This document shows, one piece after another, positions 45,079 through 54,295 of a stretch of DNA of 64,000 nt. The notes beneath the pieces are model-generated. The model saw nothing but the letters and a program-made list of their open reading frames with translations, was not told the origin of the DNA and ran no database searches. Source of the DNA: Amycolatopsis orientalis DSM 40040 = KCTC 9412 (GTDB lineage Bacteria; Actinomycetota; Actinomycetes; Mycobacteriales; Pseudonocardiaceae). The stretch covers positions 248,001 through 312,000 of the forward strand of contig NZ_ASJB01000028.1 of NCBI RefSeq assembly GCF_000478275.1, given 5' to 3'. Made by a program: the position numbers and the translations under genes. Every line of letters starts with the position of its first letter. Position 1 is the first letter of the stretch.

Positions 45079-45852
45079 ATGGCCGGGAACCTCTCGACGC
45101 CGGGGGCGAGCGTCACGTCACGGGTGTTCGCGCTGCTCGGCGCCTTCGACGTCGACCACCGCGAACTGTCGCTGACCGAACTCGCGAGCCGCGCCTCCCT
45201 GCCGCTGCCCACGGCGCACCGCCTCGCCCGCGAACTCGTCGGCTTGGGAGCGCTGGAACGGCGCGAAGATCGCTACGCCGTCGGAAGGCGGCTCTGGGAC
45301 CTCGGCCTGCTCGCCCCCGTCCAGTTCGAACTCCGCCAGGTCGCGGCGCCGTTCCTGCAGGACCTCTACGGCGCGACCGGCGCCACCGTGCACCTCGCGG
45401 AACGGGACGGCGGCCAGGTGCTCTACCTCGACCGGCTTTCCGGGAACGCGTCGGTGCCGGTGATCAGCCGGATCGGCGGGCGGTTGCCGCTGCACGCCAC
45501 CGGCGTCGGGAAGGTGCTGCTGGCCTGGGCACCCGAGGAGGTCCAGCGCCAGGTACTCGGCTCCTTGACCCGCGTCACGCCGTACACGATCACCCAGCCC
45601 GGGCGGCTGCGTGACCAGTTGCGGCGCGTCCGCCGGGAGGGCTTCGCGCAGACCGTCGAGGAGATGAGCCGGGGCGCCTGCTCGGTCGCCGTCCCGATCC
45701 GGGCCTCCGCCGCGGGCGACGTCGTCGCGGCACTCGGCCTGGTCGTCCCGGATCTGAGCCGTGGCCGCGCGCGCCTGGTCTCCGCGCTCCAGGTGGCGGC
45801 CGCCGGGATCGGCCGGAGCCTGCCGATTTCACTGAGTGAAAGCGCACGCTAG
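45079..45852 (+). CDS. IclR-family regulator, probable regulator of pobA
   Basis: Regulator of 257 residues. The winged helix (about 12-75) includes SRVFALLGAFDVDHRELSLT and LPLPTAHRLARELVGLGAL; the C-terminal effector domain has PFLQDLYGATGATVHLAERD, RLPLHATGVGKVLLAW and ACSVAVPI. It lies 32 bp before pobA on the same strand. IclR-type regulators of the PobR/PcaR group respond to 4-hydroxybenzoate or related aromatics. A 15-bp palindrome between the two genes and a weaker copy upstream support a local role. Confidence 0.85.
   Translation: MAGNLSTPGASVTSRVFALLGAFDVDHRELSLTELASRASLPLPTAHRLARELVGLGALERREDRYAVGRRLWDLGLLAPVQFELRQVAAPFLQDLYGATGATVHLAERDGGQVLYLDRLSGNASVPVISRIGGRLPLHATGVGKVLLAWAPEEVQRQVLGSLTRVTPYTITQPGRLRDQLRRVRREGFAQTVEEMSRGACSVAVPIRASAAGDVVAALGLVVPDLSRGRARLVSALQVAAAGIGRSLPISLSESAR
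45827..45841. promoter_or_regulatory. Palindromic operator candidate before pobA
   Basis: TTTCACT-G-AGTGAAA is a perfect 7-bp inverted repeat around a single base, overlapping the last codons of the IclR-type gene and 43 bp upstream of the pobA ATG. It fits the short palindromes bound by IclR-family dimers. Confidence 0.6.
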
Positions 45853-45884
45853 GAGTTCGCCCGCCGCGGGACCAGACTCCGGTC

Positions 45885-47060
45885 ATGCGCACCCCAGTCG
45901 CCATCGTCGGCGCCGGCCCCGCCGGACTGCTCCTGTCGCATCTGCTCGATCTGGCGGGGGTCGAGTCGGTGATCGTGGAGACCCGCTCGCGCGAGTACGT
46001 CGAGGCGCGGATCCGGGCCGGCATCCTCGAACAGTCCACAGTGGACCTCCTCCGCGAGGCCGGGCTCGCCGGGCGGCTCGATCGCGAAGGCGACGAGCAT
46101 CGCGGCATCTACCTGCAGTGGCCGGAGGAACGGCACCACCTCGACTTCGTGGACCTGGTCGGGCGCACCGTCACGGTGTACGGGCAGACCGAGGTGACCA
46201 AGGATCTCGGCAGAGCGCGTGAGGCGGCCGGGCAGCAGATTCACTACGAGGTCAGCGACACCGCCGTGCACGACCTCGAGACCGACCGGCCCTACGTCAC
46301 CTTCACCGGCCGGGACGGCACCCCGGAAAGGCTCGACGCCGATGTCGTCGTCGGCTGCGACGGCTCCTTCGGCCCCTGCCGCACCGCGATCCCCGACGCC
46401 GCGAAGCAAACCTGGGAACGCACGTACCCGTACTCGTGGCTCGGTGTCCTCGCCGACGTCGCTCCTTCTACCGATGAACTCATCTACGCCTGGCATCCCG
46501 ACGGTTTCGCCATGCATTCGATGCGCTCGGCCACCGTCAGCAGGCTGTATCTGCAGGTGCCCAACGGCACCGACGTCGGCACGTGGTCCGACGAGCGGAT
46601 CTGGGAGGCGCTCGCGACCCGGCTCGGCCACGGCCAGGACGGCTGGACGCTCGCGCCCGGGCCGATCACCGACAAGAGCGTGCTGCCGATGCGCAGTTTC
46701 GTCCAGCAGCCCATGCGCCACGGCCGCCTGTTCCTGGCGGGCGACGCCGCCCATATCGTGCCGCCGACCGGCGCCAAGGGCCTCAACCTCGCCGTCGCCG
46801 ACGTCGCCCTCCTCGCCCCCGCCCTCGCGGCTTTGGTGCGGGACAAGGACTCCGCGCTCGCCGACGCCTACTCCGACACCGCGTTGCGCCGGGTCTGGCG
46901 GTGTACGCACTTCTCCTGGTGGATGACGACGATGCTGCACCAGTCGGGCGATCCGTTCGACCGGCAGCTGCAGCTCTCGCAACTGCGCTGGCTCGCGCGC
47001 AGCCAGGCCGGCCGGGCGGGACTGGCGGAGAACTACGCGGGGCTGCCCATCGGCTTCTGA
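45885..47060 (+). CDS. pobA: 4-hydroxybenzoate 3-monooxygenase
   Basis: FAD- and NAD(P)H-dependent hydroxylase of 391 residues that turns 4-hydroxybenzoate into protocatechuate. Hallmarks: the dinucleotide loop VAIVGAGPAGLLLSHLL, ARIRAGILEQSTVDLL, the DG motif VVVGCDGSFGPCR and the GD motif LFLAGDAAHIVPPTGAKGLN. The length equals characterised PobA. It lies behind the IclR-type regulator, and its end overlaps the convergent LAL regulator by 28 bp. Confidence 0.93.
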   Translation: MRTPVAIVGAGPAGLLLSHLLDLAGVESVIVETRSREYVEARIRAGILEQSTVDLLREAGLAGRLDREGDEHRGIYLQWPEERHHLDFVDLVGRTVTVYGQTEVTKDLGRAREAAGQQIHYEVSDTAVHDLETDRPYVTFTGRDGTPERLDADVVVGCDGSFGPCRTAIPDAAKQTWERTYPYSWLGVLADVAPSTDELIYAWHPDGFAMHSMRSATVSRLYLQVPNGTDVGTWSDERIWEALATRLGHGQDGWTLAPGPITDKSVLPMRSFVQQPMRHGRLFLAGDAAHIVPPTGAKGLNLAVADVALLAPALAALVRDKDSALADAYSDTALRRVWRCTHFSWWMTTMLHQSGDPFDRQLQLSQLRWLARSQAGRAGLAENYAGLPIGF

Positions 47061-49921
47061 TTCGCCTGGCCCGGATTCCGAGTGCCGCCGGCGGGCAGCA
47101 GACCGAGCCGGTGCGCGGTCGTCGCGGCCTGGACGCGGCCCGAAACGTCCAATTTGGACAGGATGTTCGATACGTGGGTGCTGACGGTTTTCGCGGAGAT
47201 GTAGAGCTCCGCGGCGATCTGGCGGTTGGTCCGCCCTTCGGCGAGCAGCCGCAGCACCTCGATTTCGCGTCCGGTGAGGCTGTGCCGGTCGGGCGTGGGA
47301 TCGCCGGATTCGGCCGGTGAGACGCGAAGTACCTTGGCCAGCCGGTCGATCTCGGCGCGCAACGGGACGGCGCCGAGCCGGTCGGCGAGCGAGGCGGCGT
47401 CCCGGAGGCGGGTGACCGCGTCGGCGTGGGCACCGGCCTCGCCCGCGACCGACGCCGCCTCCAGCAGGGCCCGTGCCTGAGGATAGGGCTCGCCCAGCTC
47501 CGCCCAGGCGGTCACGGCGCGGTCCCAGGTGGCCTGCGCGGGTTCGATGGTCGCGGCGAAGGTGAGCCGATGCGCCTGTTGTACCGGACCGCTCGCCGGG
47601 ACCGTCTCGGCCAGCGACCGCAAGCGGGGGCGAAGCCCGGCCAGCCGGGCCCCCGACACGAGGACCGGCCACAGGTACCGCGGGCTCGCCTCGACCTCCG
47701 GCAGGCTCAACGCTTCCGCCACCAGCTCGGCGGCTTCGGCGTGTCGGCGTCCGGCCAGTTCGAGGTCGATTTCCAGCCGGGCGAGGGGCAGCAGGTCCTG
47801 GTTGTCGGGGTAGCCGTCGGCGAACACCTCACGGGCGTACGCGCAGGCCGTTCGCGCTCCCGCGAGATCCCCTCTGGCCAGCAGGATCGTGCCGTGCAGC
47901 ACGGTCAGGTAGGCGTCCAGGCCGGGAATCGGAGGGTGGCCGAGCGCGTGCTCGATCGTTTCGGCCGCCTCGTCCCAGTCTCCGGCCGCGATCAGCGATT
48001 CGGCGAGGTTCGCCGCATGGACCGGCCCCGCCGTGCGCACCAGACCGGCGGCCGCGCAGACGGCGAGTCCGGTCCGGGCCACCGAGGCCGCCGCCGCGTA
48101 CCGGCCCTCGCCTTGCAGTACATCGGCTTCGCGGCGCAACACGTGCAGCAGCGCGGCGTCGTCGGCGAGGTGCCGCGCGGTCGCGGCGGCCTGTGCCAGC
48201 TTCGGCAACTGGGCGTCGAGATCGCCCGCCCTGGCGCGGGAGTAGGCCAGGTCGGCCGTGGCCATCACCTCGGCGCGGACATCGCCGAAGCGCCGGGCGG
48301 CCGTGATCGCCGCCTCGGCGACCAGCCGCCCCTCCTCCTCTCGCGGCACCGTCAGCAGCCGATAGGAAAGGGCCACCAGTGCCGTCGGCGACGCCGGATC
48401 CGTTTCCGGGATCAGCGTGGTCGCGGCGCGCAGGTCCTCGATTCCGCCCGGCCGTCCGAGGGCGTGCCGCAGCTCGCCCCGGCGCATCAGCAATCGTCCC
48501 GCCCGGCCCGGCTCGGTCACGGCGTCGGTCCCGGCCAGCAGGGACTCGACGAGAGCGAGCGCGCGGGTCACGTCGCCCGCCGCCGCGGCCGCGTCCGCCG
48601 CCGCGCCGACCACCGCGTCGTGTCCGGCGCCGACGTGCTCTTCCGCGGTGGGCACGTGCCGCCACAGCCGCAGAACCTCGGTGAGCAGGTGCAGCTGCTC
48701 GGCGTACGCCAGTGACCGGCCGGCCGCCTCGGCGGCGTGCCATGCCGCGATCAGCGCCCGAGCGGGATGTTTGCCGGCGACCGCGCCCCAATGACCCGCC
48801 AGCTGCGCACCGGCTCGTCCCGGCGGCGCGAGCGACGGAGCGCGTTCGATGGCTTCGGCGTAGCGCACATGCAGCCGGGCGCGTTCCACGGCCACCAGGT
48901 CGTCCTGGACGACCTCGCGGGTCAACGCGTGCCGGAACCGGTAGCCCTCGTCGTCGGCGACGAGCAGGTTCGCCGCGATGGCGGGACGCAACGCGGCCGT
49001 CAGCTCTGTCTCGTCGAGTCCGGCGACCGTCGCGAGCAACTCGTGTCCGATGCGGACAGTGCAGACCGAAGCCGCGCGCACGACCTCCTGGCTCGGCGCG
49101 GGCAAGAGGGTCAGCGGGGCGGTCAACAGGTCACGAATCGTCTGCGGTACCACGGGACCGCGCTGGCCACGACAGCTCATCAGCGCCTCGACGAACAGCG
49201 GATTGCCTTCACTGCGCGCGAAGACGTCGTCGCTGAGATCGACGTCCGGCTCGTGCCCGAGCAACTCCCGCAGCTGGGCCGTCACCCCTCGTCTGGACAG
49301 CGGGGAGAGGTCGCACCTGCGGACCCAGCCGATCCTGGCCAGCTCCGACGGCACCAGCCTCGCCGCGTGTGCCCGGTCGAGGCCGGTCCGGCAGGTGAGG
49401 ACGATGAGCAGGGCGGGTATCGCCCTCTGGTTCCCGACGAGGAACAGGAGCAGTTCCCTGGTCGACCGGTCCGCCCAGTGGATGTCCTCGATCAGGAGCA
49501 CCGTGGGCCGTTCCTCGGCCAGGACCTGCATCATGAACAGCAGCTGCTCGAACAGTCGCGCCTTGGCCTGTTCCGTGTCCCCGGCGGGCGGCGGCCCCAG
49601 CACGGGCAGCAACCGCCCGGTCTCACCGGCCACCCCGCCGGGAAGCCGTCGGAGGACTCCGGTGACGCCCAGTTCACCGACCAGGTCACGCAACAGCGAG
49701 GTGAACGGCGCGAACGGGAGGCCGCTTCCACCGAAGTCGAGGCACTCACCGGCCAGTACCCGCGCGCCGTCGTCGAGGGTGGCCGCGAACTCCCCCACCA
49801 GTGCCGACTTCCCCACGCCCGCGTCCCCGGCGACCAGCACGGTGACCGGCGCGCCTGCCCGGGTCTCGTCGAAAGCGGCGCGCAGCCCGGCGAGCTCCCG
49901 ATCTCGTTCCACGACTGCCAC
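47033..49921 (-). CDS. LAL-type LuxR regulator with AAA ATPase domain
   Basis: Large ATP-binding LuxR regulator of 962 residues. The N-terminal STAND/AAA domain has Walker A LVAGDAGVGKSALVGEF and Walker B TVLLIEDIHWADRSTREL; the middle, about 350-870, is a helical TPR-like region; the C-terminal helix-turn-helix is LTGREIEVLRLLAEGRTNRQ with ISAKTVSTHVSNIL. LAL proteins often activate catabolic or secondary-metabolite genes; the target here is unknown. The start is GTG. It is divergent from the MFS-peptidase pair and convergent with pobA. Confidence 0.9.
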   Translation of the reverse strand: MAVVERDRELAGLRAAFDETRAGAPVTVLVAGDAGVGKSALVGEFAATLDDGARVLAGECLDFGGSGLPFAPFTSLLRDLVGELGVTGVLRRLPGGVAGETGRLLPVLGPPPAGDTEQAKARLFEQLLFMMQVLAEERPTVLLIEDIHWADRSTRELLLFLVGNQRAIPALLIVLTCRTGLDRAHAARLVPSELARIGWVRRCDLSPLSRRGVTAQLRELLGHEPDVDLSDDVFARSEGNPLFVEALMSCRGQRGPVVPQTIRDLLTAPLTLLPAPSQEVVRAASVCTVRIGHELLATVAGLDETELTAALRPAIAANLLVADDEGYRFRHALTREVVQDDLVAVERARLHVRYAEAIERAPSLAPPGRAGAQLAGHWGAVAGKHPARALIAAWHAAEAAGRSLAYAEQLHLLTEVLRLWRHVPTAEEHVGAGHDAVVGAAADAAAAAGDVTRALALVESLLAGTDAVTEPGRAGRLLMRRGELRHALGRPGGIEDLRAATTLIPETDPASPTALVALSYRLLTVPREEEGRLVAEAAITAARRFGDVRAEVMATADLAYSRARAGDLDAQLPKLAQAAATARHLADDAALLHVLRREADVLQGEGRYAAAASVARTGLAVCAAAGLVRTAGPVHAANLAESLIAAGDWDEAAETIEHALGHPPIPGLDAYLTVLHGTILLARGDLAGARTACAYAREVFADGYPDNQDLLPLARLEIDLELAGRRHAEAAELVAEALSLPEVEASPRYLWPVLVSGARLAGLRPRLRSLAETVPASGPVQQAHRLTFAATIEPAQATWDRAVTAWAELGEPYPQARALLEAASVAGEAGAHADAVTRLRDAASLADRLGAVPLRAEIDRLAKVLRVSPAESGDPTPDRHSLTGREIEVLRLLAEGRTNRQIAAELYISAKTVSTHVSNILSKLDVSGRVQAATTAHRLGLLPAGGTRNPGQANQKPMGSPA

Positions 49922-49995
49922 GGGCCGAGTCTAAGGATCCGAATAGGGCACTTGCCCGATGCCGGACCGTCCGCGCGCGCCGCAGGCTGGGGCCC

Positions 49996-51162
49996 ATGAT
50001 CGGCAAGCCCCTTTTCACCACGTTGTCACCGAAGACGAGCAGAGAGCTCGTCACGCTGCTGGTCGCCGCCTTCGGTGCGCTGAGCGGGTTCTACCTGCTG
50101 GTGTCGGTTGTCCCGCTGTACACGGCCGATTCGGGAGGCGGCGGGTTCGGCGCCGGGCTCGTCACCGGCGCGATGATGCTGTCCACGGTGGTGACGGAAC
50201 TCGCGGTGCCGCGGCTGCTGGGGCGGCTCGGCTACCGGAGGGTGCTCGCGCTCGGTCTGCTGCTCCTCGGTGTGCCCGCCCTCGCGTTGATCGCCACCCC
50301 GGACACCGCGCTGGTGCTGGCGGTGAGCCTGGTGCGCGGGGCGGGCCTCGGGATCGTGGTGGTCGTCGGAAGCGCGCTCGCCGCCGAACTGTCCCCGGCC
50401 CGGCATCGCGGCGAAGGGCTCGCCGTCTACGGCGTCGTGGTGGGTGTGCCGGCGGTCGTGGGACTGCCCGCGGGAATCTGGCTCAGCGAGCGGTTCGGCT
50501 TCACCGCCGTGTTCGCCGTCGCCGGGGCGGTTGCCCTGGCGCCGCTGGCCGTGGTGTCGGCGTTGCCGTCGAAATCCGGTGACGTGACCGCGTCCGGCTC
50601 GGTGTTCGGCGCCTTCCGCGCGGGTGGCCTTGCCCGGCCGACGGTGATCTTCACCGCGATCACGGTCGGCGCAGGTGTTTTCGCCACCTTTCTGCCGCTG
50701 GCCGTATCGGCCGAAGCACGCGGGACGGCGGCCTTCGCGCTCCTCGTCCAGTCGCTGACCATGTCGGCCACCCGCTTCGCCGCGGGCCGGTTCGGGGACA
50801 GGCACGGTTCCGGACGGCTGCTCGTTCCGTCCGTGCTCGTCTCGGCCCTGGGCGCCGCCTTGCTGCTGTGGGCGGACGACCCCGTCGCGATGGTCGCCGG
50901 GATGGCGCTGTTCGGTGCCGGCTTCGGCGCGGCTCAGAACGTGACGCTGGCCCTGATGATGGAGCGGGTCGGCGCGGCCGACTATGGCCGGACGAGCGCG
51001 CTGTGGAACGTGGCCTACGACGCGGGGTTCGGCATCGGCGCGGTCGGTTTCGGGATGCTGGCCGGGCCGTTCGGTTACGGGACGGGGTTCGCGTTCACCG
51101 CCGCCGTGGTGCTCGCCGCGCTGGTACCGGCGATGCTCGACCGGAGGGTGGACAAGCCGTGA
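49996..51162 (+). CDS. MFS transporter
   Basis: Facilitator of 388 residues with about twelve hydrophobic segments; RLLGRLGYRRVLALGLLLLG marks loop 2-3 and GRFGDRHGSGRLLVPS the second-half repeat. It overlaps the peptidase gene by GTGA, so the two are co-transcribed: uptake of a peptide-like compound and its hydrolysis, or export of a toxic one, are both possible. It is divergent from the LAL regulator, 74 bp apart. Confidence 0.82.
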   Translation: MIGKPLFTTLSPKTSRELVTLLVAAFGALSGFYLLVSVVPLYTADSGGGGFGAGLVTGAMMLSTVVTELAVPRLLGRLGYRRVLALGLLLLGVPALALIATPDTALVLAVSLVRGAGLGIVVVVGSALAAELSPARHRGEGLAVYGVVVGVPAVVGLPAGIWLSERFGFTAVFAVAGAVALAPLAVVSALPSKSGDVTASGSVFGAFRAGGLARPTVIFTAITVGAGVFATFLPLAVSAEARGTAAFALLVQSLTMSATRFAAGRFGDRHGSGRLLVPSVLVSALGAALLLWADDPVAMVAGMALFGAGFGAAQNVTLALMMERVGAADYGRTSALWNVAYDAGFGIGAVGFGMLAGPFGYGTGFAFTAAVVLAALVPAMLDRRVDKP

Positions 51163-52508
51163 TCGACATCGGCGAGGTGCTGCCCGCGGCGCGTGCGGCA
51201 CTCGAGGAACTGGTGCGGATCCCGTCGGTGAGCGCGGACCCCACCGAGGACGTCCGGCGCAGCGCCGAACTGACGGCCGCGTTGTTCCGCGGGGTGGGCG
51301 AGCCGGAAGTCGAGATCCTCGACGACGTGCCAGGTGGCCGTCCCGCGGTACTGGTCAGGTATCCGGCTCCACCCGGACGGCCGACCGTCCTGCTGTACGC
51401 GCACCACGACGTCCAGCCCGCCGGTGAGCTCACGCAGTGGAGCAGCGCGCCTTTCGAACCCGTCGAGCGCGACGGACGGCTGTTCGGCAGGGGCACGGCC
51501 GACGACAAGTCCGGGATCGCGGCGCACCTCGCCGCGGTGCTCGCGTTCGAAGGCGATCCTCCGGTAGGTGTCACCGTGCTCGTCGAAGGTGAGGAGGAGA
51601 TCTCCTCGCCGACGCTCGGCGCGCTGCTCACCCGGCATCGCGACCGGCTCGCCGCCGACCTGATCGTGCTCGCCGACTCCGAGAACCTGGAGCGCGGCAC
51701 ACCGGCCTTCACCACTTCACTGCGCGGTACGGCCGCGTGCGTCGTCGAGCTTCGTACGCTGGCGACCGGTGTGCACTCGGGCGGTTTCGGCGGTCCGGCA
51801 CCCGACGCGCTCAGCACGCTGTGCAGGCTGCTCGCCACCTTGCACGACGACCACGGCGACGTCGCCGTGGCCAGCCTCGAAACCGGCCCGGTTCCCGAGT
51901 ACGACTATCCCGTTCCCAGGTATCGCGCCGAAGCGGGCGTGCTCGACGGTGTCGAACTGCAGGGAACGGGCGACCTCGCCGAGCGGTTGTGGGCCAAACC
52001 GGCGGTGAGTGTCCTCGCCATCGACGCGCCCCCTGTCGCGACCGCGTCGAACACGCTCATCCCGGTGGCCAGAGCCAAGGTCGGACTGCGGGTGGCCCCT
52101 GGCGACGACGCGATCCAGGCCGCCACAGCGCTCGCGGAGCACCTGACCAGGCATACGCCGTGGGGTGCGCGGGTGTCGGTCACCGTCTCGGAAATCGCGC
52201 AACCCCACCACGTCGACACCACCCACCCGGCCTACGAGGCGGCGAGACGCGCCTACCGCCGGGCTTATGGCACGGACGTGATCGAAATCGGCAGCGGGGG
52301 CAGCATCCCGTTCGTCGCGGAGTTCGCCGCCGCTTTCCCCGCCGCCGCCATCCTGATCACCAGCGCGGGCGCGGACACCGACTCCAACCCGCACGGCATC
52401 GACGAGAGCGTGGATCTCGCGGAGTTCGGCCGGGCCTGCCACGCGGAGGCCCTTCTGCTGTCCGAACTTGGTCGCGACCGAGTTCGGCGCGATGGTCGTG
52501 GCTTGTGA
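51159..52508 (+). CDS. M20-family dipeptidase/carboxypeptidase
   Basis: Zinc exopeptidase of 449 residues. Metal-binding and catalytic segments are in order: VLLYAHHDVQPAG (His), RGTADDKSGIAAHLAA (bridging Asp), VLVEGEEEISSPT (catalytic Glu and ligand), LADSENLERGTPAF (Asp) and NPHGIDESVDLAEF (final His). The central dimerisation lid is present (VELRTLATGVHSGGFGG). The last dozen residues (LGRDRVRRDGRGL) do not look like the family and run into sequence of unknown origin, so the true end may have been altered. GTGA overlap with the MFS gene. Confidence 0.88.
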   Translation: MIDIGEVLPAARAALEELVRIPSVSADPTEDVRRSAELTAALFRGVGEPEVEILDDVPGGRPAVLVRYPAPPGRPTVLLYAHHDVQPAGELTQWSSAPFEPVERDGRLFGRGTADDKSGIAAHLAAVLAFEGDPPVGVTVLVEGEEEISSPTLGALLTRHRDRLAADLIVLADSENLERGTPAFTTSLRGTAACVVELRTLATGVHSGGFGGPAPDALSTLCRLLATLHDDHGDVAVASLETGPVPEYDYPVPRYRAEAGVLDGVELQGTGDLAERLWAKPAVSVLAIDAPPVATASNTLIPVARAKVGLRVAPGDDAIQAATALAEHLTRHTPWGARVSVTVSEIAQPHHVDTTHPAYEAARRAYRRAYGTDVIEIGSGGSIPFVAEFAAAFPAAAILITSAGADTDSNPHGIDESVDLAEFGRACHAEALLLSELGRDRVRRDGRGL

Positions 52509-52987
52509 TGAGGACCTTGGGCCTGTGTTCGGCTGGTGCCGGGCCTACAGCTTCGGCAACGTGGGCTTTTTGTCCTAGGGTTTTGAAGTCTCTTCCCGAG
52601 GCGGTGGAGCGGGGCTGAGCACCTTTGCCTTACCTGTCAACGACAGCTTGGCGTTGCCGCCCAGCGGCAACGCCCCGACAGGCCCACCGCTCGACGCACG
52701 AGATGCACCTCCGATCGGAAACGCGGTCCCGGCAAGCGTTGCCCCTCGTCGCCATTATCCGGCAACCAAAACCTCGACAGCCAACAGCTCGGCGTCGCCG
52801 TTCAACGGCAACCGCCAAGGCAACCCCACTCCCCGATGCCTCGCGTACCCGCGTCGAAAATGCGGCCCAGCAGCACAACACCCGCCATTGCCGTTTTCTG
52901 GCAACAACTCCCTACCCAACGGCAACGACCAAGGCACCCGGCACCCGTCGCCAATTCCCGGTAACGCCCTCAGCCCCGACGAAGACC
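52509..52987. other. 479-bp non-coding region after two convergent genes
   Basis: No credible gene is seen. The first 110 bp encode only a short open stretch ending in TAG near 52577 that is not recognisable. From 52624 the sequence TTTGCCTTACCTGTCAA resembles the inverted end of the MITE-like element at 41.1 kb (11 identical bases, then TCAA). From 52650 to about 52955 it is full of GTTGCC/GGCAAC stem-loops. The composition is less G+C-rich than the neighbours, suggesting accessory or decayed mobile DNA (inference). Confidence 0.6.
52650..52955. repeat. Cluster of GTTGCC-GGCAAC stem-loops
   Basis: A perfect hairpin with 11-bp arms (GGCGTTGCCGC, 52650-52660; GCGGCAACGCC, 52664-52674) is followed by degenerate relatives: 52738-52767 (GTTGCC...GGCAAC), 52791-52816 (GGCGTCGCCG...CGGCAACCGCC), 52888-52904 (TTGCC...GGCAA) and about 52927-52955 (GTCGCC...GGTAAC). 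Spacing is 50-95 bp and irregular. The cluster lies just downstream of the HNH gene stop. Confidence 0.6.
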
Positions 52988-54226
52988 TCAAAACGGCGGA
53001 GCTTCCGGCCGCGGATCGTGCAGCGGCGGCGGAGTGCTGACGTGGGTCTGCCCAGTGGGCGTGGTGACAGTAAGGCCACCGTCGGCATCGAGGTGATAGA
53101 TCCAGCCGGGTTCGTCCTTCAACCGGTGGTCACGTTTGCAGTAGGTGACGAGATCGGCGACATTCGTTTCGCCCTGGAACTGCCACGGGATCGAGTGGTC
53201 GAGTTCGCAGGTGTGGGCGGCCCGGGTGCAGCCGGGTCTTCGGCACTCGCGATCGCGCACCCGGACGAACTCGGCCGTCGCCGCGTCGGGGCGGTACCGT
53301 GTTCTGCCCAGGTCCTGGACCTGGCCGCTGAGGGGGTCGGTGATGATGCGCCGGAGCACGGTGTTCGGCCCGGCGGCGATGTGACGGCCCAGCTCGGCCG
53401 GGATGTAACCGTGCCCGGCCATTTTCACCGGATCGTGGTTCAAGCCCAGATACGTGGTGAGATCCATGTACAGGAACACTTCCGTGCGCTCGGAGACGCC
53501 ACCCTGTCCACCGAGGAGCAGGTCCAGGGCGACGTCGGCGCGGAGCTGGTCCATCGTCCGCTCGTCACCCTGATTCCGCAGGGCGCGGGCTTCGCGGTGG
53601 ATCCGCTGGTAGGCGGCGGTGACCTTCTCCACCGGACCGTCCCTCACCTCGATCGACGCGACTCCGGCCTCGCCCTGCGCCACGGACAGGCGGCGACCTT
53701 CCCGGCGTTCGGCCGCCTTCCTCTCGGCACCGGATCGATCGGCCTTCATCGCCGCGTAGCTCGCCGCTTTCCGGACCTGTTCGCTGTTCTTCTTCGGCAG
53801 CCGCGCCTCCAGCGCCGCGTCCGCCACCAGAGAGTCCTCATCGGACAGCCAGGCGGTCGCCTCCGCCACCTTCCCCGCCGCGAAACCGGTCAGCTCACCA
53901 CGGTCCATCAACGACAACGTCCGCGGCAGACGCGACGTCAACGCCACCCCCGTCGCCACCATGGAACCGGCGAAACCATCCACAAGGGACAGTGCCATCG
54001 CCACCTCCTGCACCACACTCCGCACCCCGCCACGTAACTCGCTCAACCGTGACAGCGCCCGGTATCGCACCGCCTCGAGACGCGAGAGTGCGGCGGTCAT
54101 CTCTTGGGCGATCCGGACGGAATCCTTGTCGTCCATGGACTTCACTGCCTCATTGATCTCCTCCAAACGATCCGGATCGGTCATTTCCTTGAGTACGGCC
54201 CAGATTTCGGCCTTCGATGCAGCCAC
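52988..54226 (-). CDS. DUF222/13E12-type protein with HNH nuclease motif
   Basis: Protein of 412 residues with an N-terminal DUF222 region (helical, about 1-270) and a C-terminal HNH motif: DRECRRPGCTRAAHTCELDH, then NVADLVTYCKRDHRLKDEPG, giving the Cys pairs, the HH/DH core and the final His. These 13E12-repeat-family genes are present in many diverged copies in actinomycetes and behave like accessory or mobile genes; their biological role is not established. The start is GTG. The stem-loop cluster lies immediately 3' of it. Confidence 0.85.
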   Translation of the reverse strand: MAASKAEIWAVLKEMTDPDRLEEINEAVKSMDDKDSVRIAQEMTAALSRLEAVRYRALSRLSELRGGVRSVVQEVAMALSLVDGFAGSMVATGVALTSRLPRTLSLMDRGELTGFAAGKVAEATAWLSDEDSLVADAALEARLPKKNSEQVRKAASYAAMKADRSGAERKAAERREGRRLSVAQGEAGVASIEVRDGPVEKVTAAYQRIHREARALRNQGDERTMDQLRADVALDLLLGGQGGVSERTEVFLYMDLTTYLGLNHDPVKMAGHGYIPAELGRHIAAGPNTVLRRIITDPLSGQVQDLGRTRYRPDAATAEFVRVRDRECRRPGCTRAAHTCELDHSIPWQFQGETNVADLVTYCKRDHRLKDEPGWIYHLDADGGLTVTTPTGQTHVSTPPPLHDPRPEAPPF

Positions 54227-54295
54227 CCGACGAACCTACAACCGACCACCGACAAATCCGTGGCGTCGGACGCCGCCTTGGTGAAGGATGCCCTG

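Noticed and set aside
52650..52955. CRISPR-like array
   Set aside because: The repeat units are degenerate, differ in length and spacing and are hairpins; no cas genes are present.
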